The position numbers and the translations under genes were made by a program. 64,000 nucleotides of DNA from Thereva unica (Eukaryota; Arthropoda; Insecta; Diptera; Therevidae): assembly GCA_949987705.1 (NCBI GenBank), contig OX465282.1:124764310-124828309 (forward strand), given 5' to 3'. Below are positions 31,716-44,425 of the stretch, in pieces; position 1 is the stretch's first letter; the number at the start of each line of letters is the position of its first letter. Below the pieces are notes generated by a model. The model ran no database searches and was not told where the DNA came from. It saw nothing but the letters and a program-made list of their open reading frames with translations.

Positions 31716-32979
31716 TACGCCGCATGCGTCCCTGTTAAGTCTGCGACATTCAGAAATAGTTCTAGAGCTGTTTGTGCAAGAGCGCAGGGCTTTCAGAGCC
31801 GCCATAAGATTCAAAGGAGGGAGGTATAGCATAACATTTAGGGCATCTGTAGATGTGGTGCTCCTGTTATGCACAACTCCGCATATCTTTGCACCTTCTA
31901 GACGGTGAACCTACTCAATGCCTCAAGGCCTAAGATCCCGTATAGGAGTATTGGTCTGACAATCGATGTGCAGATCCATCGTACTATGTTAAGGAAGAAG
32001 CCCCACTTCTTCCCAATGGATTTTTTGCAAGCGAAAAGAGCTATGCTCTATTTCTTGTCTAGGACTACTATTATACACCTATTGCAGGGGACTAGTAGCT
32101 AATCTATTACAGATCGAATTGGATGAAGGGCGCTGATGGCCGAACGTCCCCCTAAAAACAAACATTTTAAAACTTTTTACAAAAAAAACACCATTTCTGC
32201 CAGAATGACCTCTTTAGGCAAATACCGAAAAATGTACAAAGCACAACATCAAGAAACCTCCCTTCTCCTTATAGGCATGATTACCTGTAACGAAAATCAG
32301 ATAAGGGATCTTGAGTGCTTTAAAAAATTGAAAAATTGTTTTAAAATTCATACATGAATCCCCTATGCCAAGAGGGTTTATGAGTAAATGATAAATAAAA
32401 TAAACAAGGCAGAAGGAAAGGAAGGATAGACCTCGTTTGCGCTCATATCATATGTATGCCTCTAGAGAGGATCCGAAGAGAAAACAATGAATTAAATTAT
32501 AAATTCAAGCACATTACTTCCAGAGGTGTTTGTGCTTTACAAAATAAAGACGAGTAGTGGTGGTAAATAATGTTTGAGGTAAATATTCACCGAAGCAATG
32601 TCAGATTAGAAAACGCCCGAAAAAAAGTGAGATACGGTGTGGAAACAAATTAGGTGATGATTAGTTGGTTTAGTTAGAGTTGTTTGGATCAATTACCGTA
32701 TGTAATGTAGTTATACAAGCAACAGCTAAAGTGTATTGAAAATAAGAGGATTTTTAAGTCTTAAAGTAATTAACAAAATTTAGAATTGATTTTTTATCTT
32801 TACCATTATTGTTAAAATCTGACCAAAGCGATAAAAAAACTGGCGTAAATACTACCTGCAAGCAAATCGGTGCAAACAAATTAAAGGTCTGATGGACAGC
32901 TATAGTCAAAGACAACAACCTTACAACTTCATTCAGAAAGCATTTTCGTCCTTACCAACTTCACAGGGTACATATGTAC
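31716..32979. other. No gene seen
   Basis: A 73-codon plus frame (32136-32357) and others have no recognised motif. Nothing repetitive was noticed. Confidence 0.3.
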
Positions 32980-33265
32980 ACCTTGCCGTGGGGGTGGGCC
33001 TTGCGCATCTCGTAGTAGCATTAGGCTATGTCGGCGGTGGTTAGCTGGTAACCAGCAAGGCACCGGTAGAGACACCCATACCGAACAGGCTAACTGCGAC
33101 AAGGCCAGACTTAGCTAGGTACAGTAGGAGGTTCCTCCTACTACTAAGACCTATGCCAAGTGCTAAAAGGCCAGATCGGGAAAGCGATCCTAGATCGACG
33201 AACGCGATCCAGAATCTGGCTGAGAAATGGAGGAAAATTGAGGTCAGGCTCGCGACGGTTCTCCT

Positions 33266-36200
33266 TCTTCTTCTTCTTCTTTAACGGCTCTACAACCGGG
33301 ATCCGGTCCTGGCCTCGCGCAACTGTTCTCTCCACCGGTCCCGATTCTGAGCCGATGTCATCCAGTTTGGCATCCCTAAACTCTGAGCGTCCTGGTCCAC
33401 GCCATCCTTCCAGCGAAGGTTGGGCCTCCCTCGCTGTCGCACCCCATAGGTCTTACCGCAGAGAACTTTACGAGCAGGCTCATCTTCACTCATACGAGCT
33501 AGATGCCCTGCCCACCGGAGCCTACCGAGCTTTATTTTCTTCACAACATCTATGTCGCGATAGCGCTCGTAGATCTCGTCATTGTAGAGTCTCCGGAATC
33601 GTCCTTCCTCACATACGGGGCCAACAATCCTCCGAAGTATTTTCCTCTCAAACACGCCCAAGAGGTTTGAGTGCTTTTTGCTAAGCACCCACGTTTCGGA
33701 TGCATATGTGAGAACGGGTAAGACCATCGTCTTATATAGTAAAAGTTTAGACGTTATGGTTAGATATTTGGATTTGAAGAGCCTTGACAGACTATAGTAG
33801 GCTTTGTTGGCTTTTAGCAGTCGTGCGCGTATTTCTGGTTCCATGCTATTGTCGGCTGCTACTATTGACCCAAGGTAGGTAAATGATTTTACCACGTCAA
33901 ATTCGTGTTCCGCTACCTTGATTGTGGGACCAATGTTAGGTGTTCTTCCAGACGAGGCCACCATGTACTTTGTTTTGCTTTCGTTAATGTGCAGTCCCAG
34001 ATTTCCTGCCGCTTGCTCAATCTGAGTGAAAGCTTCTTGTACAGCTGTTGTTGTTCTTCCAATGATGTCAATGTCGTCTGCGTAAGCCAGTAGTTGGGTG
34101 GACTTGTGGAGGATTGTACCCCTTGATGTCACGCCCGAATCGCGGATCACTTTCTCCAACGCCAGGTTGAAAAGGAGGCAGGCCAGACCGTCCCCTTGTC
34201 GGAGTCCATTATAGATGTTGATTGGTCTGGACAGTGTTCCGGATACCTTTACTTGGCTTGACACATTGATCATGGTCAACCTACATAGTCTTGTCAGTTT
34301 GTTGGGGATGCCGAATTCTCTCATGGCTTTGTAGAGTTCTACCCTGGCTATGCTATCATAGGCGGCTTTAAAGTCTATGAAGAGGTGTTGAATTGAGTTT
34401 TGAAACTCTAGACATTTTTCCATAGCCTGCCTCAAGGTGAAAATCTGATCAGTCGTTGATTTGCCTGGGCTGAAGCCACACTGGTAATGGCCTATGATGT
34501 TTCTGGCGTATGGGGCCATCCTGTTTTGTAGGATAGCGGAGAATATCTTATACACGGTACTCAACAACGTTATACCGCGATAATTAGTGCACGCTGTGAT
34601 ATCTCCTTTTTTGTGTACCGGACAGAGGATGCCTTTTCTCCAGTCTTCTGGCATCACTTCCTGCTCCCATACTTGCACAATTAGTTCATGAATCGCTTGG
34701 TGTAATGTAGGCCCACCATATTTAACCAGCTCCGCTGCGATGCCGTCTGCACCCGAGGCCTTGTTGTTTTTGAGCCGGCTGATGGCTCTGCTAACTTCTT
34801 CTATGCTTGGTGGCGGCAGCATAGCATTGTCATCAGATATTGGTGGAGCCTCCGAATCCTCAGTTAGCTCGCCATTTAGCAATTCATGAAAGTGCTCTTC
34901 CCATCGCTCCAAGATGCCTTTAGGATCGGTGATCAGATTACCTTCTTTGTCCTTGCAGTATGTGCAACGTGGTGTGAATTGCGTCATACTGCGGACTCTT
35001 TGGTAGAACTCCCGCGCCTGGTGCGGCCATCGTTCTCTGTACTGTTCTAGCTCACAGACGAGATTTTTTTCCCAGGCTTCCTTTTTCCGTCTGTGAATTC
35101 TCTTTTCTTCTTTTCTGAGCTCTTTATAGTTCTCTTCGCGTGCCCGTGTTCTCTGAGACTGCTGCATGGCTCGGTACGCAGCATTCTTACGTTCAGTTGC
35201 CAGCTTGCATTCATTATCGAACCAGTCGTTCCGATCTTTACGACTTCTGCCTAAGATGGAATCAGCAGTACTAATGACAGCATTTTTAAGGCGTGTCCAG
35301 TTCTCTTCGACGCCCGGCATCTCATCCCCAGGACTTAGGGCGAGTTCTAATGCATGACCGTAGCTGTTTCTGGCCATTTCATTGCGTAGTGCAGCTGTGT
35401 TGATTCGAGCCTGATCAGCGGATACAAAGCTTTTCAGCGTTGTAATGCGCTCTCGGAGCACCATACCAACAAGATAGTGATCCGAGTCGAAGTTGGCACC
35501 TCGGTACGTTCGTACCGTCATCAGACCCGAAAGGTGGCGGCGGTCTATCAACACATGATCTATTTGGTTGCGAGTGGCTCCATCAGGAGATACCCAGGTG
35601 GCTTTATGGATATCTTTACGCGCAAATCTAGTACTTGCAACGACCAAGTTCTTACTTGCTGCCATCTCTACAACTCGCTGTCCATTGTCATTAGTGTTTT
35701 CATGCAAACTGTGGTTGCCGACATATTGCCTGTATATGGGCTCCCGGCCTACTTTAGCGTTCAGATCTCCCAGTATGATTTTTACATCATACCTGGGGCA
35801 GGCATTAAGTTCCCGTTCAACTAATTCGAAGAACTCTTCTTTATCATCATCCGGGGACTCTTCTGTAGGTGCGTGAACGTTTATGAGGCTGATGTTCTTA
35901 AATTTACCTCGCACACGAAGGGAGCATAGCCTTTCGTTTATTGCTTTAAAGCCGATAATGGTAGGCTTCATTCTTTTGCTGACCATAAAACCTACTCCTA
36001 GAACATGGTGTTTTGTATGACAGCTGTAATATACGTCATACTCAGGTTTTTGCAAAACACCATTCCCTGTCCACCTCATCTCCTGAATGGCGGTAATGTC
36101 AGCTTTATACTTTGACAGGGTATCGGCTAGATGTTTTGAAGCTCGAGTTCTGTACAGAGTTCGAACGTTCCATGAAAAAATTCGTAAATCGTTTTGCCTT

Positions 36201-36472
36201 TTTCGTTGCCGTGGTCGTCGTCGTTTATTCCAGTATCCGAGGCATGTTGCTCGTTCCGTAATAATTGTTTTTTACGGGTGAGGTTATTAGCCTCACGCCA
36301 ACCTTACTTAGAAGGGACTAGCCCGATCATATTAGCCTATCCTCTCTCATAGAATAGTTACCAGTGGCCACCGCTAGGAGGTTATGATCGCACTTCCATC
36401 AGTCCGAAATAGTTGCGGCACGTGCATGTTATGCTACATGTTATTCCCCCTATTCCGCTGATGACTGACCAC
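33266..36472 (-). mobile_element. RTE-clade LINE, about 3.2 kb, with target duplication
   Basis: Flanked by CGACGGTTCTCCT at 33253-33265 and 36473-36485, a 13-bp target duplication. On minus it has about 190 bases of leader, one long ORF and a very short 3' region ending in (GAA)n (TTC repeats at 33266-33281). Short length, a single ORF and a GAA-repeat tail fit RTE. It is inserted in the ORF1 of the LOA-like LINE, whose frame resumes on the far side. Fragments of the same family occur at 18164, 20335, 29465, 44573 and elsewhere. Confidence 0.88.
33290..36277 (-). CDS. RTE endonuclease-reverse transcriptase
   Basis: Open for about 995 codons from after a TAA near 36278 to a stop at 33290. 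The first Met is M at 36079, but upstream in-frame sequence (LRIFSWNVRTLYRTRA, KADITAIQEMRW) is clearly the start of the endonuclease, so a start codon appears lost or lies in another frame. The endonuclease has IILGDLNAKVG, NQIDHVLI and SDHYLV. The RT has FIDFKAAYDS, GLRQGDGLACLLFNL and the catalytic LAYADDIDI. The C-terminal region is GRLRWAGHLARM...RGRPNLRW. There are no internal stops, so it is a young copy. Confidence 0.88.
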
Positions 36473-36485
36473 CGACGGTTCTCCT

Positions 36486-38340
36486 CCCAATCTGTTACTG
36501 TCACGATGGCGGATGGCATCAGAGCAGCGTGAAGCTCATCGCATATACCGAGCAGAGATCTGTCGATCTCTATAAAATAGCCATATCCAAAATCGGGAAA
36601 GCATGGCCAGGCGTTAAAGTCGTTATGAGGTAGGAGATCCCGAGTCGACCAAGAGCGCGTTCCTGGATCCCAGCGGAATCAACCAAGCCTCAAGCTATTC
36701 TGGATATCATTCGGTTGAGTAACCCACAGCTACAAGCGTCATCGTGGAAGATTACGAAACTGGAAGATACGAAAGGTGACGGCCCAGCGGTTACATTTGT
36801 AATTAGCAAGGAGCCGCTAGGACTTTTGGCGAAATCTGGTGGCGTCATAAGTTACGGTTTCTCTTCCATAACTCTGAGACCTCAAAAAAGATATTTTACC
36901 TCTCAAGCAGAGTACAACGATTTCAGCTGCTCTAGCTGCGGCTCCAGATGGTTGGTCTTCGGGCATTGCAGAGAACGCAGACGAAGCTGGCATAACGGTG
37001 ATCGCGATTGATCCCACTGCTCGCAACCACGATGTTGAGTAGTGCAGATTAATCTCCATCACAACAAGGCTCAGTCTCTGAGGCTGATGTAGATGTCGAC
37101 CTGGTACTTGAGCCTTGGATTGTTCGGGGCCTTGTTTGCGGAATGAGGATTCAAAAATACAGGTTTCTGTATCCCAGAAATGGGGAAGGCAAGCCAAGAA
37201 CTAATTATTAATAATGACCTTAACGCTTTTATGTTGACCAAATATAGCAACGCAGACATCGTCTGCTTGGACAGCATAACGGGTGGCAGGGCAACGTGGA
37301 TTGGATCCGCCTACCTTCCATATGAGGGAAATTTAGACAGCTCCAGTCTCCTTGATGCGGCAAAGGAAGCGGCTAGTCAGGGAGCCAGCCTCATCATTAG
37401 ATGTGATGGAAATCCTCACAACTCCGTTTAAGGCAGCTCAGACACAAATGTAAGAGGTGAGTTGCTTTTTGACCTTTTACTTCTAATCTATTGCCGTGCA
37501 ACAGGGATAATGAACGGACGTTCGTTACAAAGGTAATACAAGAAGTCTTGGACATTAATCTTGTTTCCCCAGACCTGCTCAATTGCGTAGAAAACTGGAG
37601 AGTGTCCAGTGAACACTACTTTTCTGGCCACAGAGTCATCTTTTTAATGTCAACATGTGCTCAACTGTGAAGAAGGCCCCTGGTTACAGGAATGTCCGAA
37701 ACACATTTAGGCCGTATACAGACCAGTAGTGGACAGATCACTACCCGAGGATGTTCTCACCCACTCTTGGAATACTGAAGATTTCGAATATCAGGTGAGG
37801 AATTTCAGCAACCTCCTAAATAGTGCTTTAGAAGCAGCCTGTCCCACTAGAAAATACAGGGGTAAAACCAGACCCCCTTGGTGGAACAGCAAGCTTCTCA
37901 AACTAAGGTCTGAAAGTAGAAAGGCCTTCAATAAGGCCAAAAGGTCTATCTAAGATTCCTGGAAGGCCTTTTGTGAGACAATAGAAGTCCAATGTGCCAA
38001 GAATTGCTGTAACAAGGAGACGGTACATGACCCCCAAGTAGCCAGGAGTTACTGAAACTTCTGCTCGATACCCACTTTCCTGGCTCAACATCTCTTGCTG
38101 CATCCGCAGAAACCCCACTTGGGAGCCCCACTAGTGAATATAATTTAGGCACTATTGACAACTGATAAACAGGGATTTACTCCTACGGGCCATAGAGGGC
38201 TTCCAGGCCTGCAACCATCCCTTCCCTTCGCCTAAGTTACATTCCAACGTCCTGGAGAGTAGCGAAGGTGGCTTTCAATCCGAAAGCGGGTAAAATCTCC
38301 TACCACAATCCAAAGGATTCTACCAAGACTTGTGGAAATT
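36486..38340 (+). pseudogene. LOA-like LINE ORF1 end, endonuclease and RT start
   Basis: Order: GWHQSSVKLIAYTEQRSVDL, IAISKIGKAWPGVKVV, then SNPQLQASSWKITKLEDTKG and LLAKSGGVISYGFSS (DUF4780-like). The endonuclease follows, with VDLVLEPWIVRGLVCG, AFMLTKYSNADIV, STWIGSAYLPYE-like and LLPCNRDNERTFVTK segments. Next are PPWWNSKLLKLRSESRKAFN and YIPTSWRVAKVAFNPKAGK before the RT. Frameshifts occur throughout. Confidence 0.65.
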
Positions 38341-38358
38341 CACATTAAGCAAAGCATT

Positions 38359-38763
38359 AGGTCTGTTCCCGTACCTGCAGAAAGTGCAGAATCTGCAAGT
38401 TGCTTCGAATTACTTAACAGAATTCTGTTCCCGTACTTATACTGCAGCCGCCATACTCATTTCCCCACCCTGCAGTAAGAAACAGAAACTTGCAGAAGCT
38501 ACAAGCTGCTGTAACCTGCTGCAGCAATTTTTTGAAATATGGAAATGTCAAAACTGGGATTGCCGTGTTCGTTGTAAACGTTAGATGTTTGTAAAGTGCT
38601 CTAAAACAGATTAAAAACAAAAGAATAATCGTTCTTCTTTTCGATTTCAGAAAAACTGCAGAATCTGCAGAAACATGTTCCTGTACTTTCTTTATTTCAT
38701 CCCTACCTCTCAATAAGCAACTTGCAGTAAGTGACAGAATGCAGAAAGTATGGGAACAGACCT
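38359..38763. mobile_element. Harbinger-like MITE, 405 bp
   Basis: The ends AGGTCTGTTCCCGTAC are inverted (the right end has GTATGGGAACAGACCT). The element is flanked by ATT (38356-38358 and 38764-38766). CTGCAGAA/TTGCAG words recur inside. It interrupts the RT region of the LOA-like LINE, which resumes after 38766. The ATT duplication is not the usual TWA, so the superfamily is tentative. Confidence 0.7.
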
Positions 38764-38925
38764 ATTGATAGAAAACTGCTTTCTCCCTCGCAGCATGCCT
38801 ACACGAAAGGTATCGGTAGACACTGCTTTTCCCTCCCTAGTAGCGGTCATTGAAAAATCCCTTAAGGTGCTAAAATCCCGAAGGTGCTTTCAACAATGTT
38901 GAACAATGCTGTCCGTGGCTGGAGC

Positions 38926-41900
38926 TCGACGAAAAGTTGCCATGCTCCAGCCAGCTACGTGGTTGCAAGTACCCAGAAAAGGGTGCGCAACAAAAGTGCA
39001 CGTGACGCGAATTTTTAGTTTTTACCCCAGGCCAAAAAGTGCCTACGGAAGTATTCGCTTAAAAAAAGGAAAAACACAATGTAGTGTCTGCTTCATTTAC
39101 AAATACTACCTATGTGCGGCTCCAGAATCAAGCTTCTTTACATATTTAAATCTTAATATAATCCTATTTAAATATGTATTCGGTAATTATTCAGCAAACT
39201 TACCGAATATTCGGCCGAGTACGAACTTACAAAAATACGCCGAACATACCGAATACGAATATTCAGCCGAACATTCGGCACATCTCTAATTTCAACCCAA
39301 AGTGATCTCAACTCGACATCATAATACAGTGGTCGAAATTTCAACTCAACCTCCACTGAGCTTTTCAATATGATATATGACAATCTGGAATATTCACGAA
39401 TAAAACGTATAGCCATTTGAAGAGAACTAAGAAAATGTAGAATCGACTAGAAGAAACTCAAAATAGCCTGGGTCCTACAAGAACTTGCAGTGCCATTTAA
39501 GAATAATATTGGATTAAAATCTCTTGTTCATTAATGTTATATTGTAAAACTATTCATAAAGCTACATTTTTTTACAATGACTTGTTAAAATAATTTTTCA
39601 ATATTTGCTTTAATCAGGACAGTTTCTGATTGATGGGCTTCTCTTGATTAATAACAAAAGAAAATAAACAGAACAGAAGCGACCCATCTTAGGCAAACGC
39701 CCAACGCATACACACCATATATGTACTCACGATAATCCTATCTTTGCCTATAAAATTTTCTTTTATATTCTGCCGCTATCTATAATTTCTCAACTATCTG
39801 AAATTACAATCAAATTAATAATATCTAAATTGCTTTCAATAATTCCGATTTTTATTAAGCCTCATCAATTGAACCAGAAAATCACATCACGTAAAATGGC
39901 TCGAGAAGAGAGAATTACTTTTCACAGCACTTACGTTTGTTTACGGGTCAATACACGACTGCGTAAGGGTGGGCAGGTATCAGCTGGTCTCTAGAGGATT
40001 TAGATAATACAGTTAAAAAACTGGGACACTGTTGTCGTGGGTGCGATGTTCTAGGTCACACCCCTTATTTAATGGATGTATGATGTGGCTTTTGGGGAGA
40101 AGCAGAAATATAAAAAAACATTGTGACCAAAGTAGAAGAAAATTCAGGCGTTATCTAGTCAAGAGTTGAGATAATAATACCGCAACAATGTCCGCTCGAG
40201 CACGAAAGTCCCAGTTGCAGTGACTTGTTGCATTATTTAGCGTGACACTGAGATAAAAGAACTCACTAGATCTGGATTTTCTTGTTCTGTAATCATTCAT
40301 ATATATTTTTACTTGTACTTGAAATTTCTGTAGGTTTTTCGTTCCGTTTAATGAACTTCAACTACTCTAATTGAGAAGCTCTCGTGCTAAGTTCGTGAAA
40401 CATGTTTTAATAGTAATGAATTCAATTATTTCTTATTGTCTGTGTCTCTATTAAGGTAAAGGTAGAGAAGACAGCATTGGATCGTCGGAGGTATGAGAAA
40501 CAAGCAGGTGGTAACGACTCACACGCCTCACTGTGGCAGTTAGTAATCGTATTTCTGTGTTGACATTAAAATACATATGTACACAAAACTGCGATGAAGA
40601 CTTCTTAATACTTATGAAATCTGAAAAAATATATTTTTTTGATATTTAATAATTTTGCAGGGTAACCGTTAGAAGAAAGTATATGATAATTACGTCAGAC
40701 TGAAAGACATCAAGAATTTCTCTTCGGCCGTTTCCCAGTATTATGATCGGGGTGGGAAATTTTCTAAAAATACCTCAACGCAACGATATTTATCGGTGCT
40801 GGAAAAAGAAAGAGTAAATTTAAATCAGGTAAGGTATTATTAGTAATACTTCTAGAAGAAGCTGCACTTTGTACACCGGCGTTTGCACAAAAATGCGACG
40901 AATTTCAAAACAGTGCGGATTACTCATCGCAAAATCATAGGACGTTCCTGTCATGAACCAACTACAGAGCTGTTACGTCACACTCACCTCAAAAAAGTTG
41001 TAAGGAGGTCTTAAAATTGTCGCACGCACCGCAGGCACACAGCACTTTCGAAATCACTTTTTAGAATTTTAGTTGTTAATTAATAATGCGTTTTTTGTTT
41101 AGCTAAAGAAGAACACTTGAGGTCACACTCTGCAGGTGCAAAATTCGCGTATTATTTTATTATCAATCGAGCACGCTTTGGCTAGAAATAAAGGAGGAAC
41201 TGACTTCTTCGCTCTCCCCAAAATAGTCGCACTCGGCACTCCGTATATCTGCCTCGCTTGAGCTCGGACAAATCCAATCCAACAAGCCCGCCTCGGAGAT
41301 GTCAACTCGAAAGCTTTCCGGCAATTGCTCGATTTACTCTTTGCTCATTGTTTTCGCTCGCGCGCCATCCAGACGCTCACGGCCTCGGCAAGCACAGCGG
41401 GAGCTTTCGCCGTGTTCATGGAATGAAAACGAAACTTGAAATCGGAGGCTGCAGGCAGAGCGTGGGAGTCGCCGTACTGTCAAGGTTCCCGCGGTGGCTG
41501 CAGGTTGGCGCTTTCTGATAAGATTCCTAAGGAACATATTCGCAAGGTACGTACATACACACATACCCAAAAAACTGACTCTTATTTTGGCTTCAATCAC
41601 AAACCCCCAATTCCTGTGATTAACGGCCAAATTTAAGCTGGCCCCGTCATCAATGAAAACTGCATCCTCATGCACATTTGCCAACAAAATCTTTTCCGCA
41701 AAAAAAATTTGCCCAATTTCAACCATTTGGGCAAAAGCTTCGAATTTTCTGGCGCCAAAGCATGTAAGAGTTGCCAGTTTTTTTAAATATGGTCACAGCT
41801 TCTACTTGAATACAAATCACGCTGACGAACGAATACGATTGCCGCTAATTTATTGATTGTTACTCGAGCTAATTTAATTAATAATTCTTCACTCCATTAA

Positions 41901-42048
41901 GCGGGATTTTTATCAGTGATTGCAATCAATTACAAGAAGATGAAACAGTTTCAATTATTAAGCATAATCGCCTTGTGGAATTTTTTATGCGTGAATAAAG
42001 ATCTGCAAATGTGAATTTTTATATGGAATGGATGTACATATATGTTTA
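38926..42048. other. Intergenic DNA, no confirmed gene
   Basis: Contains CGAATATTCGGC-type words near 39190-39280 that resemble a hAT-type MITE end (complement TAGAGATGTGCCGAA). A GC-rich stretch at 41200-41546 is followed by a donor-like AAG|GTACGT on plus, which could be a noncoding first exon, but no partner exon was found. The rest is AT-rich and featureless. Confidence 0.3.
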
Positions 42049-44168
42049 CTAGCTGGGACCCGGTGCGCCTACGCTGCACCCATAAGTCAATAGTAAACAA
42101 TAAAAACCATCCATTGTCTTAAAATTTTTCGAGATATGAATTTTACACAGATGAAATGCCTCAAAGAACATGGGTCTTGCGTCGGCCGCCATGAATCGGC
42201 ATATTGAGTCTACTACATTGCTTATTGTATTCTACTTATTATACTCTTTAATTTGATACCCATGTTAAGGGGGTTGTGAAGAAAGTGGTAATCCGGCCTC
42301 TTTAGACGGCCGCCATGGGTCTAAAGATATATTTTGTATACTACATTGCTTATTGTGTTCTACTTATCATACCCTTTCATTTGATACCCATGTTGAGGTG
42401 GTTGTGAAGAAAGTGGTAATCCGGCCTCTTGAGACGGCCGCCATGGATCTAAAGATATATTTTGTATACTACATTGCTTATTGTATTCTACTTATCATAC
42501 CCTTTCATTTGATACCCATGTCGAGGTGGTTGTGAAGAAAGTGGTAATTCGGCCACTTGAGACGGCCGCCATGGATCTAAAGATATATTTTGCTTATTGT
42601 ATTCTACTTATCATACCCTTTCATTTGATACCCATGTCGATGTGGTTGTGAAGAAAGTGGTAATTCGGCCACTTGAGACGGCCGCCATGGATCTAAAGAT
42701 ATATTTTGCTTATTGTATTCTACTTATCATACCCTTTCATTTGATACCCATGTCGAGGTGGTTGTGAAGAAAGTGGTGCCCCGCCCTCTTGAGACGGCCG
42801 CCATGGATCTAAAGATATATTTTGTATACTACATTGCTTATTGTATTCTGCTTAACATACCCTTTTATTTGATACCCTTGTTGAGGTGGTTGTGAAGAAA
42901 GTGGTAATCCGGCCCCTTGAGACGGCCGCCTTGGATCTAAAGATATATTTTGTATACTACATTGCTTATTGTATTCTACTTATCATACCCTTTCATTTGA
43001 TACCCATGTCGAGGTGGTTGTGAAGAAAGTGGTACCCCGCCCTCTTGAGACGGCCGCCATGGATCTAAAGATATATTTTGTATACTACATTGCTTATTGT
43101 ATTCTACTTAACATACCCTTTCATTTGATACCCATGTTGAGGTGGTTGTGAGGAAAGTGGTAATCCGGCCTCTTGAGATGGCCGCCATGGATCTAAAGAT
43201 ATATTTTGTATACTACATTGCTTATTGTATTCTACTTATCATACCCTTTCATTTGATACCCATGTCGAGGTGGTTGTGAAGAAAGTGGTACCCCGCCCTC
43301 TTGAGACGGCCGCCATGGATCTAAAGATATATTTTGTGTACTACATTGCTTATTGTATTGTACTTAACATACCCTTTCATTTGATACCCATGTTGAGGTG
43401 GTTGTCAAGAAAGTGGTAATCCGGCCTCTTGAGACGGCCGCCATGGATCTAAAGATATATTTTGTATACTACATTGCTTATTGTATTCTACTTATCATAC
43501 CCTTTCATTTGATACCCATGTCGAGGTGGTTGTGAAGAAAGTGGTACCCCGCCCTCTTGAGACGGCCGCCATGGATTTAAAGATATATTTTGTATACTAC
43601 ATTGCTTATTGTATTGTACTTAACATACCCTTTCATTTGATACCCATGTTGAGGTGGTTGTGAAGAAAGTGGTAATCCGGCCTCTTGAGACGGCCGCCAT
43701 GGATCTAAAGATATATTTTGTATACTACATTGCTTATTGTATTCTACTTATCATACCCTTTCATTTGATACCCATGTCGAGGTGGTTGTGAAGAAAGTGG
43801 TACACCGCCCTCTTGAGACGGCCGCAATGGATCATTTTAGTTTTAATATCGTCATGGCCTACCTATTGTTTGACAGCTGCGTAAATTTGAAATTTTCATT
43901 AAATGTAATGATTCAATTTAATGACAATTTTACATTTGTCGAATAGGTAGGCCATGAAGCTATTGAAACTACAATGAAGTGAAAATTCCTAAAATTACCA
44001 TTTTTTGTGGATTTTGCAGCTGTTTTTTTGGTTAAAGGTATAAAAAATAGCGTACGACCTATTCTCAGACCTACCAAATATACACAAAAAATTTCATGCA
44101 AATTGGTCAACCCGTTTCGGAGGAGTACGGTAACAAACACTGTGACACGAGATTTTTATAGATATAGA
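42049..44168 (-). mobile_element. Helitron with internal satellite array, 2.1 kb
   Basis: The minus-strand 5' end TCTATATCTATAAAAATC starts at 44168 after a host A. The 3' end CTAG is at 42049, followed by T, and just inside is a GC-rich hairpin region (GGTGCAGCGTAGGCGCACC). There is no target duplication; the inferred empty site is A/T. The first about 100 bases of the 5' side (CTCGTGTCACAGTGTTTGTT, CGAAACGGGTTGACC) resemble common insect Helitron ends. There is no RepHel coding; most of the interior is a tandem array. Confidence 0.8.
42212..43832. repeat. 128-bp satellite with two-monomer higher-order structure
   Basis: About 12-13 head-to-tail monomers contain TTGCTTATTGTATTCTACTT, CCCTTTCATTTGATACCCAT, GGTGGTTGTGAAGAAAGTGG and GAGACGGCCGCCATGG. 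Two early junctions lack 12 bases (TACTACATT region), giving 116-bp units. From about 42713 two monomer types alternate: one with GTCGAGG...GGTACCCCGCC, one with GTTGAGG...GGTAATCCGGCC. The true period is therefore 256 bp. Open frames of 60-69 codons recurring every 256 bp are translations of the repeat, not genes. Confidence 0.92.
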
Positions 44169-44289
44169 TAGAAGATAGATATCAAGTTATATCCTTAATG
44201 CAATTTACTTATGTATAAAGATACAGTAGTTACTCGATAATCTGAATAATTGATTTGGACTAATGGGATATTTTTGTATGGTATATTCG

Positions 44290-44425
44290 AGGCGAACGGC
44301 TAACAAAGACCTCGGAAGGTGGTGGCACCCGATTTGTCACTTCTTTGTCACACGAATCGGATCATGGAATGTGAGAACATTGCTTGCTTATGGGCGGCTG
44401 GATGAAGTCCTCAACGATATCCGTC
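44290..44425 (+). pseudogene. RTE endonuclease N-terminal fragment
   Basis: The plus strand reads RIGSWNVRTLLAYGRLDEVL, the conserved start of RTE-type endonucleases. It stops shortly after. Confidence 0.65.

Larger units (their letters stand above)
32980..38925 (+). mobile_element. LOA/Jockey-group LINE, degenerate, interrupted twice
   Basis: An old plus-strand LINE. ORF1 coding-like sequence (STNAIQNLAEKWRKIEVRLA, about 33190-33260) resumes at 36486 after the RTE insertion. The DUF4780-like ORF1 segment, endonuclease and RT start follow, then, past a MITE at 38359-38763, RT sequence QHAYTKG with a VDTA-like continuation. Many stops and frameshifts are present. DUF4780 plus endonuclease suggests the LOA/Jockey side of the LINE tree (from memory). 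The 5' limit is approximate. Confidence 0.65.

Noticed and set aside
35166..35876. Plus-strand open frames across the RTE
   Set aside because: Shadows of the long minus-strand RTE ORF.
39180..39290. Complete hAT MITE with CCGAAT ends
   Set aside because: Only one end-like sequence was seen; no matching partner end or 8-bp duplication.
42212..43832. CRISPR array
   Set aside because: Repeats are contiguous 128-bp units without unique spacers, in a eukaryotic Helitron.
42353..43946. Series of 60-69 codon open frames every 256 bp
   Set aside because: They are translations of the satellite monomer, not a gene family.
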